A stretch of DNA of 64,000 nt from Serratia ficaria (GCF_900187015.1 NZ_LT906479.1:1984001-2048000); one strand, 5' to 3'; positions 25,621 through 35,285 are shown, numbered from the stretch's first letter. Program-made: numbers and translations. Notes: generated by a model from the letters alone, not told the origin.

Positions 25621-26529
25621 TCAGCGGAATACCGGGATCGTCCCCGATGCCGTACGACGATCTCCGGCTTCCTTCAACTTCCTGCCCAGTTCAGCGATGC
25701 GGCGCTCGCCGGCTTCCAGCGCCTGCGCGGAGGTATGCACCGAGTAAGAGCCAAGATGCAGCGGGTAGGGATGCGGTACGGCCGAACCAAGGACGAATAC
25801 GGCATCTTTCTTGCCGGTTGCTTCAAGCTCAATGGGCATTTCGCCCGGCTCGAACACCACCATTTCTCCCGCGCTGACCGAAGCGCCGGCACCGGCATCG
25901 AGGCTGCCCTTCGCCATTGCCAACCAGCCGACGGTATGGCCGGAAGGCGGGCGGTAAGACCAGCGTTCACCGGCCGGCAGCGTCACCAGCAGGTAGTTGA
26001 TGCCTGCCGGTGCGGGCACCGGGCTTTGCGCCCCCTGGTGCTTGCCGACGATGACGTGCGCCGGCCCGTCCTGATGCATGTTTTGGGCTTCGATGTAGCA
26101 GCTTATCGACTCGCTGCCCTCGAGTTCCGCGGGCAAGGCCAGCCAAAGCTGAAAACCCTGAATGCGCGGTACGTCGGCGGCGGACAATTCCTTGCCATGC
26201 CACATGCCGCCCCCGGCATGTGACCATTCCACGCCACCGTAGGTCAGCGTGCTGGAGGTGCCGCTGGCGGGATCTGCGTAGCGGAAAGCGCCTTCGACCG
26301 GCACGGTCACAGTGGCGATGCCCGAGTGCGGATGCAGTGGCATCGCGCTCATCGCCTGCATGGTGTGCTGGTCCGCATCGAACAGGTCGAGAAACACGAA
26401 GGGCTTGACTACCTGGCCCAGATCGGAAGGACTCATCAGCCGGGTGATAGGCCCGTGGCCCTGGCCCCGCGTGCGATGCGCGATGCGCCGCATTGGGGGC
26501 TCGGCGTTACGGGCAAAAACGGTGTTCAT
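25621..26529 (-). CDS. Pirin family protein
   Basis: A 302-residue cupin protein; ATG 26529 has AGGAG ahead. The metal-binding motif LHPHSGIATVT (about residue 62), paired with GGGMWHGKE in the first beta barrel, is typical of bacterial pirins, some of which act as quercetin dioxygenases. A second cupin domain fills the C-terminal half (about 180-275). It is followed upstream by the azoreductase gene on the same strand, 82 bp away. Confidence 0.85.
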   Translation of the reverse strand: MNTVFARNAEPPMRRIAHRTRGQGHGPITRLMSPSDLGQVVKPFVFLDLFDADQHTMQAMSAMPLHPHSGIATVTVPVEGAFRYADPASGTSSTLTYGGVEWSHAGGGMWHGKELSAADVPRIQGFQLWLALPAELEGSESISCYIEAQNMHQDGPAHVIVGKHQGAQSPVPAPAGINYLLVTLPAGERWSYRPPSGHTVGWLAMAKGSLDAGAGASVSAGEMVVFEPGEMPIELEATGKKDAVFVLGSAVPHPYPLHLGSYSVHTSAQALEAGERRIAELGRKLKEAGDRRTASGTIPVFR

Positions 26530-26611
26530 AAGCTTTCTCCTGTCGGGTGTCGGCACGCCTGGCGCCAGTGAAGCGCTCATGGCGGCCTTTCTCGAATGGT
26601 CGTTTTGCGTC

Positions 26612-27220
26612 TCAGGCGCTAAGTTTCTCGACGTCGGCCACCGCCGCGTCGATGGCCGCCTTGCGGGCGTCGTCGCCCAAACCCAGCCCCTCGGCGCGTA
26701 CGAAGGTCACGTCGGTGATGCCCAGAAAGCCGAAGAAGCCGCGCAGGTAGGTTTCCTGATGATCGAGGAAGGCCGCCGGGGCTCCTTCGCTGTACTGTCC
26801 GCCGCGGGTGGACGCCACTATGACCCGCTTGCCGCCGGCCAGTCCCTCAACACCGCTGGCGCTGTAACGGAAGGTTTTGCCGGCCACGGCGATCCGGTCG
26901 AGCCAGGCCTTGAGCTGCGAGGGCAGCGAGAAGTTGTACATGGGGGCGCCCACGACGACGGTGTCGGCGGCGAGGAAGTCGTTCAATAGCTTGGCGTTGC
27001 GGCTGACTGCCTGCCTGGCGGCGGCGTCCTCTGGCTCGATTCCCTGGAAGGCCAGGAACTCAGGCGTTGAGAGGTGGCCGATCGGTTCTGCGGCAAGGTC
27101 GCTGCGGACGATCTCGATGTCAGAAGCGGTTTCGCTCAACCGCTTGACGATGGCGGCCGTGAGCTGGCGGCTCACTGATTGTTCGTTCAGAATGCTGGCG
27201 TCGATATGAAGAAGTGTCAT
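26612..27220 (-). CDS. FMN-dependent NADH:quinone/azo reductase (AzoR family)
   Basis: A 202-residue flavodoxin-fold protein starting MTLLHIDASILNEQSVSRQL, with GAPMYNFSLPSQLKAWLDRI and GKTFRYSASGVEGL, the FMN- and quinone-contacting loops of AzoR. It probably reduces quinones or azo dyes with NADH as a detoxification step. It diverges from an HxlR-type regulator gene, a common arrangement for electrophile-induced azoreductases (compare YodB with AzoR1 in Bacillus). Confidence 0.87.
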   Translation of the reverse strand: MTLLHIDASILNEQSVSRQLTAAIVKRLSETASDIEIVRSDLAAEPIGHLSTPEFLAFQGIEPEDAAARQAVSRNAKLLNDFLAADTVVVGAPMYNFSLPSQLKAWLDRIAVAGKTFRYSASGVEGLAGGKRVIVASTRGGQYSEGAPAAFLDHQETYLRGFFGFLGITDVTFVRAEGLGLGDDARKAAIDAAVADVEKLSA

Positions 27221-27316
27221 TTGCTCGGTCCTCTGGTATAAAATTGTAACCTGGACTAGCAATGTAACTACCCCATTAACCGCGTGCAATACGGCACATT
27301 AAGAGAACTCAGTATC

Positions 27317-27724
27317 ATGAATGTAACCGGCCAACCCCATGATCTTCGAAATTCCGACTGTCAAAAGATCAGCCAGGTATTGGCCCGCGTCGGGGAAAAA
27401 TGGAGCATCCTCATTATTATGCTTCTGGCCAGCGGCCCGCGCAGGTTTACGGAAATCAAGCGGGCTATCAATGGAATATCGCAAAGAATGTTGACGCTGT
27501 GCCTCCGTGGGCTTGAGCGGGACGGGCTTATCAAAAGAACGGTTTATGCGGTGATGCCGCCGCATGTGGAATATGAATTGACGCCGCTTGGACGCTCGCT
27601 CACGGAGCCTGTTATCGCGCTTGGAACCTGGGCAAATGATCATATTGCAGATATCGATGCCGCCAGAGAGGCATTTGACGCGCAGCAAGCGAGCCAAAGC
27701 AATATTCCGTCTCAATTCAAATAA
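27317..27724 (+). CDS. HxlR-family winged-helix regulator, probable quinone/electrophile sensor
   Basis: A 135-residue MarR-like regulator with the HxlR signature VGEKWSILIIMLLASGPRRFTEIKRAINGIS and GLIKRTVY, ELTPLG in the wing. Cys15, just before the winged helix, is in the place where YodB and QorR carry their redox Cys. Divergent arrangement from the azoreductase suggests it represses that gene and itself. Direct repeats TGTAAC at 27245 and 27263 lie between them. Confidence 0.87.
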   Translation: MNVTGQPHDLRNSDCQKISQVLARVGEKWSILIIMLLASGPRRFTEIKRAINGISQRMLTLCLRGLERDGLIKRTVYAVMPPHVEYELTPLGRSLTEPVIALGTWANDHIADIDAAREAFDAQQASQSNIPSQFK

Positions 27725-27748
27725 TTCACGCCGCGCCACCAATGAAAA

Positions 27749-27771
27749 AGCCACCCGCGGGTGGCTTTTTG
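27749..27771. terminator. Bidirectional terminator between HxlR gene and proP
   Basis: Stem AAGCCACCC/GGGTGGCTT flanked by A run on the left and T run on the right; ends both convergent genes. Confidence 0.88.
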
Positions 27772-27784
27772 ACATCAGACGTCC

Positions 27785-29287
27785 TTAGTCCAGCTTGGGA
27801 TGCTGGTCGATCAGCGTCTGCTTTTTCTTTTCCAGCTCGGCGATCTGCGCGTTGATATCCTCGACCTTCTGTTCGATGTTGTCGTAGGTTTCCTGCAGCA
27901 GCTCCTTGGCCTCGGCACGGTCCGAAGCGGCCGGCGTGGCGCCGCGCAGCGGTTTATTGGCGGTTTCTTTCATGTACAGCCCGGTAATCAGGCCGATCAC
28001 CGCGACCACCATCAGGTAGTAGGCCGGCATGTACAGGTTGCCGGTAGATTCCACCAGCCAGGCGGCGGCCGTTGGGGTGGCGCCGGCGACCAGCACCGAG
28101 ATGTTGAACGAAATCGCCAGGGCGCTGTAGCGGATGTGCGTCGGGAACATCGCCGGCAGGATGGAGGCCATCACGCCGGTGAAGCAGTTCAGCAGCACCG
28201 CCAGCACCAGCAGGCCGAGGAAGATCAGGCCGATCACGTTGCTGTTGATCAGAATGAAGCAGGGCACCGCCAGCGCCATCAGGCCGATGCTGCCGCCGAT
28301 GATGAACGGCTTGCGGCCGACGCGGTCGCTGGTCAGGCCGATCACCGGCTGCACGAACAGCATGCCGATCATGATGGCGATGATGATCAGTACGCCGTGA
28401 TCTTCCGAATAGTGCAGATTATGCGACAGGTAGCTCGGCATGTAGGTCAGCAACATGTAGTAGGTCACGTTGGTGGAGATCACGATGCCGACGCATACCA
28501 ACAGGCTTTTCCAGTGTTTGGAGGCGATCTCTTTGAACGAGGTCTTCGGCGGGTTTTCGATGGCGTTGCGATCGTCTTTCTCCATCTTGTCCACGTGCTG
28601 CTGGAACGCCGGGGTTTCTTCCAGCGCGTGGCGCAGGTACAAACCGATCAGGCCCAGCGGCGCGGCGATGAAGAACGGAATACGCCAGCCCCAGTCGAGG
28701 AAGTTGGCTTCGCCGACGATGCTCGAGATCAGTACCACCACCCCTGCGCCCAGCACGAAGCCGGCGATGGAGCCGAAATCAAGCCAGCTGCCCATAAAGC
28801 CGCGCTTGCGGTCCGGCGAGTATTCGGCCACGAAGATAGCCGCGCCGGAGTATTCGCCGCCGACGGAGAAACCCTGCGCCAGCTTGGCCAGCAGCAGCAG
28901 GATCGGCGCCCAGATGCCGATCGAGGCGTAGGACGGGATCAGGCCGATACAGAAGGTGCTCACCGCCATGATGATGATGGTGATGGACAGGACTTTTTGG
29001 CGACCGAATTTGTCACCCATGGCGCCAAAGAACAGGCCGCCTAGCGGACGTACCAGGAAAGGCACCGAGAAGGTCGCCAGCGCGGCGATCATCTGGACGC
29101 CGGGAGAGGCGCCGGGAAAGAAGACTTGCCCAAGGGCGTAGGCTACGAAGCCGTAAACGCCGAAGTCGAACCACTCCATCGCGTTGCCCAATGCGGCCGC
29201 GGTGATCGCCTTCTTCAGCTTGCTGTCGTCGATGATGGTGATGTCATTAATGTGCATCGGTTTATGACGTTTTTTTCTTAACTTCAT
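27785..29287 (-). CDS. proP: ProP osmoprotectant/proton symporter
   Basis: A 500-residue major facilitator protein importing proline, betaine and ectoine with protons under osmotic stress. Twelve helices are visible, with the MFS loop GDKFGRQKVL near residue 92 and the ProP signature ALGNAMEWFDFGVYGFVAYAL. The C-terminal 60 residues (ELLQETYDNIEQKVEDINAQIAELEKK) form the antiparallel coiled coil typical of osmosensory ProP. Regulation: a CRP-like site lies 126 bp upstream. Confidence 0.95.
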   Translation of the reverse strand: MKLRKKRHKPMHINDITIIDDSKLKKAITAAALGNAMEWFDFGVYGFVAYALGQVFFPGASPGVQMIAALATFSVPFLVRPLGGLFFGAMGDKFGRQKVLSITIIIMAVSTFCIGLIPSYASIGIWAPILLLLAKLAQGFSVGGEYSGAAIFVAEYSPDRKRGFMGSWLDFGSIAGFVLGAGVVVLISSIVGEANFLDWGWRIPFFIAAPLGLIGLYLRHALEETPAFQQHVDKMEKDDRNAIENPPKTSFKEIASKHWKSLLVCVGIVISTNVTYYMLLTYMPSYLSHNLHYSEDHGVLIIIAIMIGMLFVQPVIGLTSDRVGRKPFIIGGSIGLMALAVPCFILINSNVIGLIFLGLLVLAVLLNCFTGVMASILPAMFPTHIRYSALAISFNISVLVAGATPTAAAWLVESTGNLYMPAYYLMVVAVIGLITGLYMKETANKPLRGATPAASDRAEAKELLQETYDNIEQKVEDINAQIAELEKKKQTLIDQHPKLD

Positions 29288-29660
29288 ATAATCATCCCTT
29301 AATGAATTTTTAGTTGTTCGTGAATTCGTAATCCCCGTTCACTTTTCTGTCGCGAGCCATCAGTTTGGCTAATCATATTGTTGTTTCAGGTGGTGAGCCT
29401 CCATGATCTTCATGAGATATGGATCACAAAACAAAGTGGTTTTTACCGATATTATGTCATTTAGGTGACTAATTATTTTGCATCTATAGCTTAACGTTAT
29501 ATCCCGTGGCGATCAAATTTAGCAGTTTATCTTATATGTTTGCACCGAAATAGTGCTATTTTAGAATGATAATTGTGCAAATCGGCGGTTTTTTGTCTGA
29601 TTGACCGTGATTGAAGTATAGGAGCCGGCGCGGCGAATGCGGGCAAAATTAATGCGTTTT
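29288..29660. other. Intergenic region upstream of proP
   Basis: About 370 bp, AT-rich, carrying the proP promoter(s) and the CRP-like site at 29413. No coding frame or repeat of note is seen. Confidence 0.6.
29413..29428 (-). promoter_or_regulatory. CRP-like site upstream of proP
   Basis: TGAGA-N6-TCACA matches the CRP consensus TGTGA-N6-TCACA at nine of ten positions. The E. coli proP P1 promoter is also CRP-controlled. Confidence 0.5.
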
Positions 29661-29701
29661 CGCGCGAAGAAAAGGAACGGCCTGACGCCAGGGCCAGGCC
29701 G
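29661..29701 (-). terminator. Terminator of the efflux operon (weak)
   Basis: Stem CGGCCTG/CAGGCCG followed, in the leftward sense, by a T-rich stretch (TTCCTTTTCTT). It lies just after the outer-membrane factor stop. Confidence 0.5.
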
Positions 29702-29706
29702 GTGAA

Positions 29707-31071
29707 TCATGGCGGCGAACCGCCGAATTCCAGATAAATTTTCGCCAGGTTTTGATATTGGCTGAATCGGTTTTCATCCAGCGCCAGTTCCGCCTGTCGG
29801 CGCTGTTCCTGCGCATCCAGCCAGTCGGTGATGGCGACCGCGCCCTGTCGGTAGCGCAGCTCATTCAGCCGTTCTGATTTGCGCGCCAGCGCCAGCACCG
29901 CCCGTTGATGCGTCTCCTGCGCCATCAGCTGCGCCCGCAGCGACAGCGCGTCGTCCACGTCGGCCATCGCTTTGTACAACGACTGCTTGAACGCCAGTAC
30001 CCGCTGCTCATAGTCGTTGCGGGCGATTTTGACGTCCAGGCCCATTTGCCGCCATTGGAGAAACGGCAGCGTCAGGCTGGCGCCGACGGTACCGATCGGA
30101 TTGCGCAGAAACTCCAGCAGCGCGGTGCTGCTGGTGCCCAGAGAGCCGGTCAGATTAAAGGTCGGGTAATACTCGGCGCGTTTGATGTCGACGTTGGCCA
30201 GTGCGGCGCGCAGCTGCAGCTCTTTGGCGCGAATGTCCGGCCGGTTGCCCAGCACGCTGGCCGGAATACCGCCGTTGACCTGCGGCAGCGGCTGCGTCGG
30301 CAGATGAGCGGGTTCCACTACGGCATGACCCGGCGGCGCGCCCAGCAACACCGTTTGCACATTCAGCGCCTGCTGGCGTTGATGCCGCAGCGCCAGCAGG
30401 TGGTTTTCCTGAGTCAGCAGGCTGCGTTCGGCATTCACCACGTCGAGCGCCGAGATGCTGCCGGCGTGAAAGCGGGCGTTGGCCAGCCGCAGCGTGTCTC
30501 TGGCATAGGCGATGCTCTGTCGGCTGACGGCGATCTGCTGGTTGATGTAGCCGAGGCGCCAGTAGTTGTTGCTGGCGTCGCTCAGCAACGTCAGGCGGAA
30601 TGCCTGCAAATCCTGCTCGCTGGCCTGGCTGGCCCACTCGGCGGCGTCGCGCTGGCGGGCAATCTTGCCCCACAGGTCGAGCTCATAGCCGGTGCTGAGG
30701 CTGGCGCTGCTGCTCTTGGTCCAGGGCGAGGATTCGGACAACGGCCTGCCGCTGCCGGCGTTCAGCGTGGCGCTGAGGCTGGGGGCGTTGCTGACGTCGA
30801 CCCGTTCAGCATTCAGCCGGGCGCGGTAGAGCCGCAGCACCGCGGCGGCCAGGTCATTGTTGCCGGCCATTACCTGCCGCAGCCACCGGTCGAGCTGCGG
30901 ATCGCGAAAATCGCGCCAGTCAAACGGCGGCGGAACGTCGCCGGCATCGGCATGTTGCCACTGGGCCGGATACGCGACCTGCGGCGTTTGATAATCGCTT
31001 TTCAGCGCGTTGCCGCAGCCGGCGCTGAGCAGGGCGGCGAGGCATAAAGCCAGGGGAGATAAAATTTTCAT
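29707..31071 (-). CDS. Outer-membrane efflux lipoprotein (NodT/OpmQ type)
   Basis: A 454-residue TolC-family channel protein. The signal ends in lipobox LSAGC (Cys19). Two OEP repeats occupy about 60-250 and 265-445, rich in long amphipathic helices; the second has YEQRVLAFKQSLYKAMADVDDAL. With the upstream MacB- and MacA-like genes it forms a tripartite exporter spanning the envelope, probably like PvdRT-OpmQ. It starts 3 bp after the MacB stop. Substrate unknown. Confidence 0.88.
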   Translation of the reverse strand: MKILSPLALCLAALLSAGCGNALKSDYQTPQVAYPAQWQHADAGDVPPPFDWRDFRDPQLDRWLRQVMAGNNDLAAAVLRLYRARLNAERVDVSNAPSLSATLNAGSGRPLSESSPWTKSSSASLSTGYELDLWGKIARQRDAAEWASQASEQDLQAFRLTLLSDASNNYWRLGYINQQIAVSRQSIAYARDTLRLANARFHAGSISALDVVNAERSLLTQENHLLALRHQRQQALNVQTVLLGAPPGHAVVEPAHLPTQPLPQVNGGIPASVLGNRPDIRAKELQLRAALANVDIKRAEYYPTFNLTGSLGTSSTALLEFLRNPIGTVGASLTLPFLQWRQMGLDVKIARNDYEQRVLAFKQSLYKAMADVDDALSLRAQLMAQETHQRAVLALARKSERLNELRYRQGAVAITDWLDAQEQRRQAELALDENRFSQYQNLAKIYLEFGGSPP

Positions 31072-31074
31072 GGG

Positions 31075-33012
31075 TTACTCGCTGGCCAAAGAGATGACCG
31101 GATCCATCCGTGCCGCCTTGCGGGCGGGGAGATAACCGAAGATCATGCCGATTAGGGTGGAGCAGAAGAACGCGGCGGCGGCGGCCTGCCAGGAATAGAT
31201 GGCGGTGAGCATGCCGCCCGCCAGCGCGGTGAACAGCGAGCCGGCGGCAAACGACAGCGCAATGCCCAGCGCGCCGCCGATCAGGCAGACCAGCACCGCC
31301 TCAATCATAAACTGCTGCATGATGTCGCCGCGCCGCGCGCCAACCGCCATGCGCACGCCGATCTCATGGGTGCGTTCGGTGACCGAGACCAGCATGATAT
31401 TCATCACCCCCAGGCTGCCGATCACCAGCGAGATCGACGCCACCATCAGGATCAGCAGGCTGAGGGTCATCGAGGTTTGCTCAATTGACTTGCGGTACTG
31501 ATCGCGGTTGAACAGCATGAAATCTTTCACGCCGTGGCGCTGGGTCAGCAACTGGGTGATGGCGCTGACGGCCGCCGCGTTGTCGACGTCGTCCTTCAAC
31601 CGTACGCTGATGCTGCTCAGCGTCGGCTTGCCGACCATGCGATACATCACCGTGCTGTAGGGCATCCAAACGTTGATGCGGTTCGGCGCGTAGTCCTGCT
31701 TGCTTTTGACGACGCCAATCACCCGCGCCGGCACGGCACCGAGGAACACGACTTGGCCGAGCGGCTCTCCCCCCTGATCGCCGAACAACGCGCGGCGGGC
31801 ATTGTCGTCGATGATCGCCTCCTGCAGCGCATTGCGGTCGTCGCGGAAGGTGGTGCCCTGCAGCAGCGTCATGCCGTTGACGCGGAAATAGTCGCGGCCG
31901 ACGCCGCTGATCGAGGCGCTGGCCGATTTGCCGCGAAAGCGAATGTTGTCGGAGGCGTTCACCTCGGGGCTGACGCTGTCGACAAAGCTTTGCTTCGCCA
32001 GCGCCTCGGCGTCGGCCGGCACCAGGGTGCGGATGCTGTCGATGGCGTCGTCGAAAAAATCGCGTCCGGGGTAAATGCTGACCACGTTGGTGCCCAGCCC
32101 TTTGATGTTTTCCAGCGTGCGCCGTTTGGCGCCTTCGCCCAGCGCCACCACGGTGACCACCGCGGCGATGCCGAAGATAATGCCGGTCATGGTCAGCGCG
32201 GTGCGCAGACGGTGGGCGTTCATCGCTTTCAGCGCCATCTGCAGCGATTCGCGGGTGCGGTCGAGCAGGCTTTGCCAGCCGCTCTGCCTGCTGCGGTTTG
32301 GCGGCGGCAGCGATTCGACGCCGGTGGGGCGGCCGCCGCTGTCGGCGACGATTTCGCCGTCCCGCAGCTCGATGATGCGCTGCGCATGCTGCGCCACCTG
32401 CATGTCGTGGGTGACGATCACCACCGTGTGGCCGCGCTGGTTAAGCTCGTTGAGGATCGCCAGCACCTCTTGCCCGGACTGGGAATCCAGCGCGCCGGTC
32501 GGCTCGTCCGCCAGAATGATCTCGCCGCCGTTGATCAGCGATCGGGCGATGCTGACGCGCTGCTGCTGGCCGCCGGAAAGCTCGCCGGGTTTGTGGTGCT
32601 CGCGGCCTTCCAGCCCCAGGCGGGCAAGCAGCTCCGCCGCGCGGCGGCGACGCTGGTCGCGCCGGCGGTTGGCGTAGATCGCCGGGATCTCGACGTTGCC
32701 CAGCGCGCTGAGGTCGGGCATCAGGTGATAGCGCTGGAAGATAAAGCCGATGTGTTCCCGGCGCAGCCTGGCCAGCTCATCAGGCGGCAGCTGGGCGGCG
32801 TTCTGGCCGCCGATGCAGTAGGCGCCGCAGTCCGGCACGTCGAGGCAGCCCATGATGTTCATCAGGGTAGACTTGCCGGAGCCGGAGGCGCCGATGATCG
32901 CCACCAGTTCGCCGGCGGCGATGGTCAGGTTGATGTCCTTCAGCACCGTCAACGCCTGGCCGCCGTTGGTGTAGGTGCGGCCGATGCCGGTCAGTTCGAT
33001 GATGTTGTTCAC
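31075..33012 (-). CDS. macB: MacB-type ABC exporter (ATPase plus permease)
   Basis: A 645-residue half-transporter starting with GTG at 33012. The N-terminal ATPase (about 1-235) has Walker A GASGSGKST, signature LSGGQQQR, Walker B ILADEP and the switch His in VTHD. A first helix at about 280 is followed by a large periplasmic domain and three C-terminal helices, with the FtsX-like GVRMAVGARRGDIMQQFM. MacB moves substrates from periplasm into the TolC channel. It overlaps the adaptor by 4 bases. Naming follows family; substrate may be a siderophore, macrolide or peptide. Confidence 0.9.
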   Translation of the reverse strand: MNNIIELTGIGRTYTNGGQALTVLKDINLTIAAGELVAIIGASGSGKSTLMNIMGCLDVPDCGAYCIGGQNAAQLPPDELARLRREHIGFIFQRYHLMPDLSALGNVEIPAIYANRRRDQRRRRAAELLARLGLEGREHHKPGELSGGQQQRVSIARSLINGGEIILADEPTGALDSQSGQEVLAILNELNQRGHTVVIVTHDMQVAQHAQRIIELRDGEIVADSGGRPTGVESLPPPNRSRQSGWQSLLDRTRESLQMALKAMNAHRLRTALTMTGIIFGIAAVVTVVALGEGAKRRTLENIKGLGTNVVSIYPGRDFFDDAIDSIRTLVPADAEALAKQSFVDSVSPEVNASDNIRFRGKSASASISGVGRDYFRVNGMTLLQGTTFRDDRNALQEAIIDDNARRALFGDQGGEPLGQVVFLGAVPARVIGVVKSKQDYAPNRINVWMPYSTVMYRMVGKPTLSSISVRLKDDVDNAAAVSAITQLLTQRHGVKDFMLFNRDQYRKSIEQTSMTLSLLILMVASISLVIGSLGVMNIMLVSVTERTHEIGVRMAVGARRGDIMQQFMIEAVLVCLIGGALGIALSFAAGSLFTALAGGMLTAIYSWQAAAAAFFCSTLIGMIFGYLPARKAARMDPVISLASE

Positions 33013-34190
33013 AGGAAGAAGCCGCCTTCAGCCGGTTGGGCGCTCGGCTGCGACAGCACCACGGTTTCGCCGGCCTTCAGCCCGGCGAGGATCTGGATAT
33101 CGACGTTGTCGGTGATGCCGGTTTTTACCGTGCGGGTTTCCAATTGGCCATTCGGGGTCAGCACCTGAACCTGCTGCTTTTTCCCTTCGCCGGCATGCAC
33201 CGCCTGGATCGGCACCAGCAGGGCGTTTTTGGCTTCTCCGAGCAGCAGCGAGACCTGCGCGGTCATGGCGATGCGCAGCCGGTTTTCCGGATTCGGCACA
33301 TCCAGCAGCGCATTGTAATACACCGAGGCGTTCGAGGTGCCGGAGCCGGAGGCCGAGCTGCTGCCGGCCAGCGAATCGTCCTTCATCACCGATTCCGGCG
33401 CCAGTTCGATGGTGCGCAGCGTGGCGTCGTAGCGCCGGTCCGGTTCCGAGAAGATGGTGAAGTAGGCTTTTTGCCCGGCGGTAATGCGGGTGATGTCGGC
33501 CTCGGAGATCTGGGCCTTGATGGTCATCACGTCCAGCCGAGCCAGCTTGATGATGGTCGGCGCGCTCTGGCTGGAGTTGACCGTTTGCCCCTGCTGGGTG
33601 ACGACGGCGATGACGATGCCGTCCATCGGCGCCAGGACGCGGGTATAGCTCAGGTCGACCTTTTTCTTGTCGACTTCGATCTGCGCCTGCACCAGCTTGG
33701 CGTTGAGGGACAACAGCTCGGCGCGGGCGGTGGCGAGGTTGGCCTCGGCGGACTCATAGTCCTCGCGCGAGCTGGCTTCATCGTCGAGCATCCGGCGCTG
33801 GCGCTTGAAGCGCGACTCGGCCTGCTTCAGCAGCGCCCGTTTGGCCTGCAGGTCGGCTTTAACCAGGTTGAGCGCCGCTTCGGCGGTACGCAGGTCGTTG
33901 CGCTGCGGCAGGTCGTCGATATCGGCGATCGGCTGCCCTTTGGCGACGCGGTCGCCCAGCTTCACCTTCAGCGATTTTACCTGGCCGGAAACCTGCGCCC
34001 CGACGTTGACGCGCTCTATCGCGTCGAGCCGGCCGGTGGCCAGTACGGCATTTTCGATATCGCCCAGGCGCGCCGGAGCGGTGACATAGGCCGGCAGCGG
34101 CGAACGCTGCAGAAAGAACGCCAGCGCGGCGACGAAAATAATCAGCAAGGCGGCGGCGATAAGCGCCAGGCGGCGAGAGGTGAGTTTCAT
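33009..34190 (-). CDS. macA: MacA-type periplasmic adaptor
   Basis: A 393-residue membrane-fusion protein. ATG 34190 gives an N-terminal anchor (RRLALIAAALLIIFVAALAFFL); an ATG at 34214 is an alternative, both with weak ribosome sites. Typical parts are VLATGRLDAIERVNVGAQVSGQV (beta-barrel/lipoyl), a coiled-coil hairpin at about 90-170, and VLAPMDGIVIAVVTQQGQTV. It bridges MacB and the outer-membrane channel. First gene of the operon. Confidence 0.9.
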   Translation of the reverse strand: MKLTSRRLALIAAALLIIFVAALAFFLQRSPLPAYVTAPARLGDIENAVLATGRLDAIERVNVGAQVSGQVKSLKVKLGDRVAKGQPIADIDDLPQRNDLRTAEAALNLVKADLQAKRALLKQAESRFKRQRRMLDDEASSREDYESAEANLATARAELLSLNAKLVQAQIEVDKKKVDLSYTRVLAPMDGIVIAVVTQQGQTVNSSQSAPTIIKLARLDVMTIKAQISEADITRITAGQKAYFTIFSEPDRRYDATLRTIELAPESVMKDDSLAGSSSASGSGTSNASVYYNALLDVPNPENRLRIAMTAQVSLLLGEAKNALLVPIQAVHAGEGKKQQVQVLTPNGQLETRTVKTGITDNVDIQILAGLKAGETVVLSQPSAQPAEGGFFL

Positions 34191-34383
34191 TAGCAGTAGG
34201 CCCAGGTTTTCCATAACGATAAAAGCTGCAGTTCCAGTCGACCGCCATAATGGCAGCGTCAGCCTTAACTGGCGATAAACGCCCGGCGTTTTCCGCCGTG
34301 AAACGATAGTAATGATTTTTTTGCTAAATATCACGGCGCGTCATGAGTAATCCGCTGCATGCATTTTGCGCACATTGGCGTTA

Positions 34384-34403
34384 TACTGGATAAAAACCCA
34401 TGT
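34384..34403 (+). promoter_or_regulatory. Degenerate LexA box upstream of cho
   Basis: TACTG-N10-CATGT differs from the LexA core CTG-N10-CAG at one base (CAT). It lies 30 bp before the cho start, where E. coli cho also has an SOS box. Confidence 0.5.
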
Positions 34404-34433
34404 ATCGCAATCCAGCCACCGTCTAAAGCCATC

Positions 34434-35285
34434 ATGATGCCAAATCGCCTCGAACCGGAGCTCGACATTTATCAGTATCCGGAACACCTGCGCGCCAGCC
34501 TGGAGCAGCTGCCCAGGGCGCCGGGCGTCTACCTGTTTCACGGCCAGAGCGACAGCATGCCGCTGTACATCGGCAAAAGCGTCAACGTTCGCAGCCGGGT
34601 GATGGCGCATTTCCGCGCCCGGGATGAAGCCAAACTGCTGCGTCAGACGCAGCGCATCAGCTGCATCGCCACGGCGGGAGAGCTGGGGGCGCTGCTGCTG
34701 GAGGCGCAGCTGATCAAGCGGCGGCAGCCGCTGTTCAACAAACGGCTGCGGCGTTCGAAGCAGCTGTGTTCGCTGCGTTTGAGCGAGACGCGGGTAGAGA
34801 TCGTACAGGCCAAAGACATCGATTTTGCCGCTACGCCCGATTTGTACGGGCTGTTCGCCAACCGCGGCGCCGCGCAGGAAAAGCTGCGCGCCATCGCCGA
34901 CCAGCACCGGCTGTGTTATGGCCGGCTGGGCATCGACAAACTGCCGGCGGGCAGGGCCTGTTTTCGCTTCAGCCTGCGCAAATGCGCCGGTGCCTGCTGC
35001 GGTGCGGAGTCTGAACTGCAGCATCGGCAGCGGCTGGCCGCCGCGCTGGAACAAACCCGCATCGCCTGCTGGCCCTATGCGGGCCGGGTGGCGCTGGAGG
35101 AGCAGGGGAACGGCCTGCGCCAGTATCACGTGATCCACAACTGGTTTTATCTGGGCTCGGTCGACAGCCTGGAGCGGGTCGATACCCTGCAGCGCGCCGC
35201 CAGCCATTTCGACAGCGACGGTTACAAGATCCTGTGCAAGCCGCTGATGGGCGGCGACTACCGGATTATTGAACTGTCCAGCTAG
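34434..35285 (+). CDS. cho: Excinuclease Cho (UvrC homologue)
   Basis: A 283-residue protein, similar in length to E. coli Cho (295). It keeps only the N-terminal half of UvrC: GIY-YIG domain (PGVYLFHGQSDSMPLYIGKSVNVRSR, residues about 29-54) and the Cys region ACFRFSLRKCAGACCG. Cho makes a 3' incision further from the lesion than UvrC and is SOS-inducible. The ATG at 34434 (or 34437) lies after the LexA-like site. Confidence 0.92.
   Translation: MMPNRLEPELDIYQYPEHLRASLEQLPRAPGVYLFHGQSDSMPLYIGKSVNVRSRVMAHFRARDEAKLLRQTQRISCIATAGELGALLLEAQLIKRRQPLFNKRLRRSKQLCSLRLSETRVEIVQAKDIDFAATPDLYGLFANRGAAQEKLRAIADQHRLCYGRLGIDKLPAGRACFRFSLRKCAGACCGAESELQHRQRLAAALEQTRIACWPYAGRVALEEQGNGLRQYHVIHNWFYLGSVDSLERVDTLQRAASHFDSDGYKILCKPLMGGDYRIIELSS

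Noticed and set aside
31534..33168. 544-codon plus-strand frame
   Set aside because: Antisense to macB; GC-rich codon bias produces long open antisense frames.
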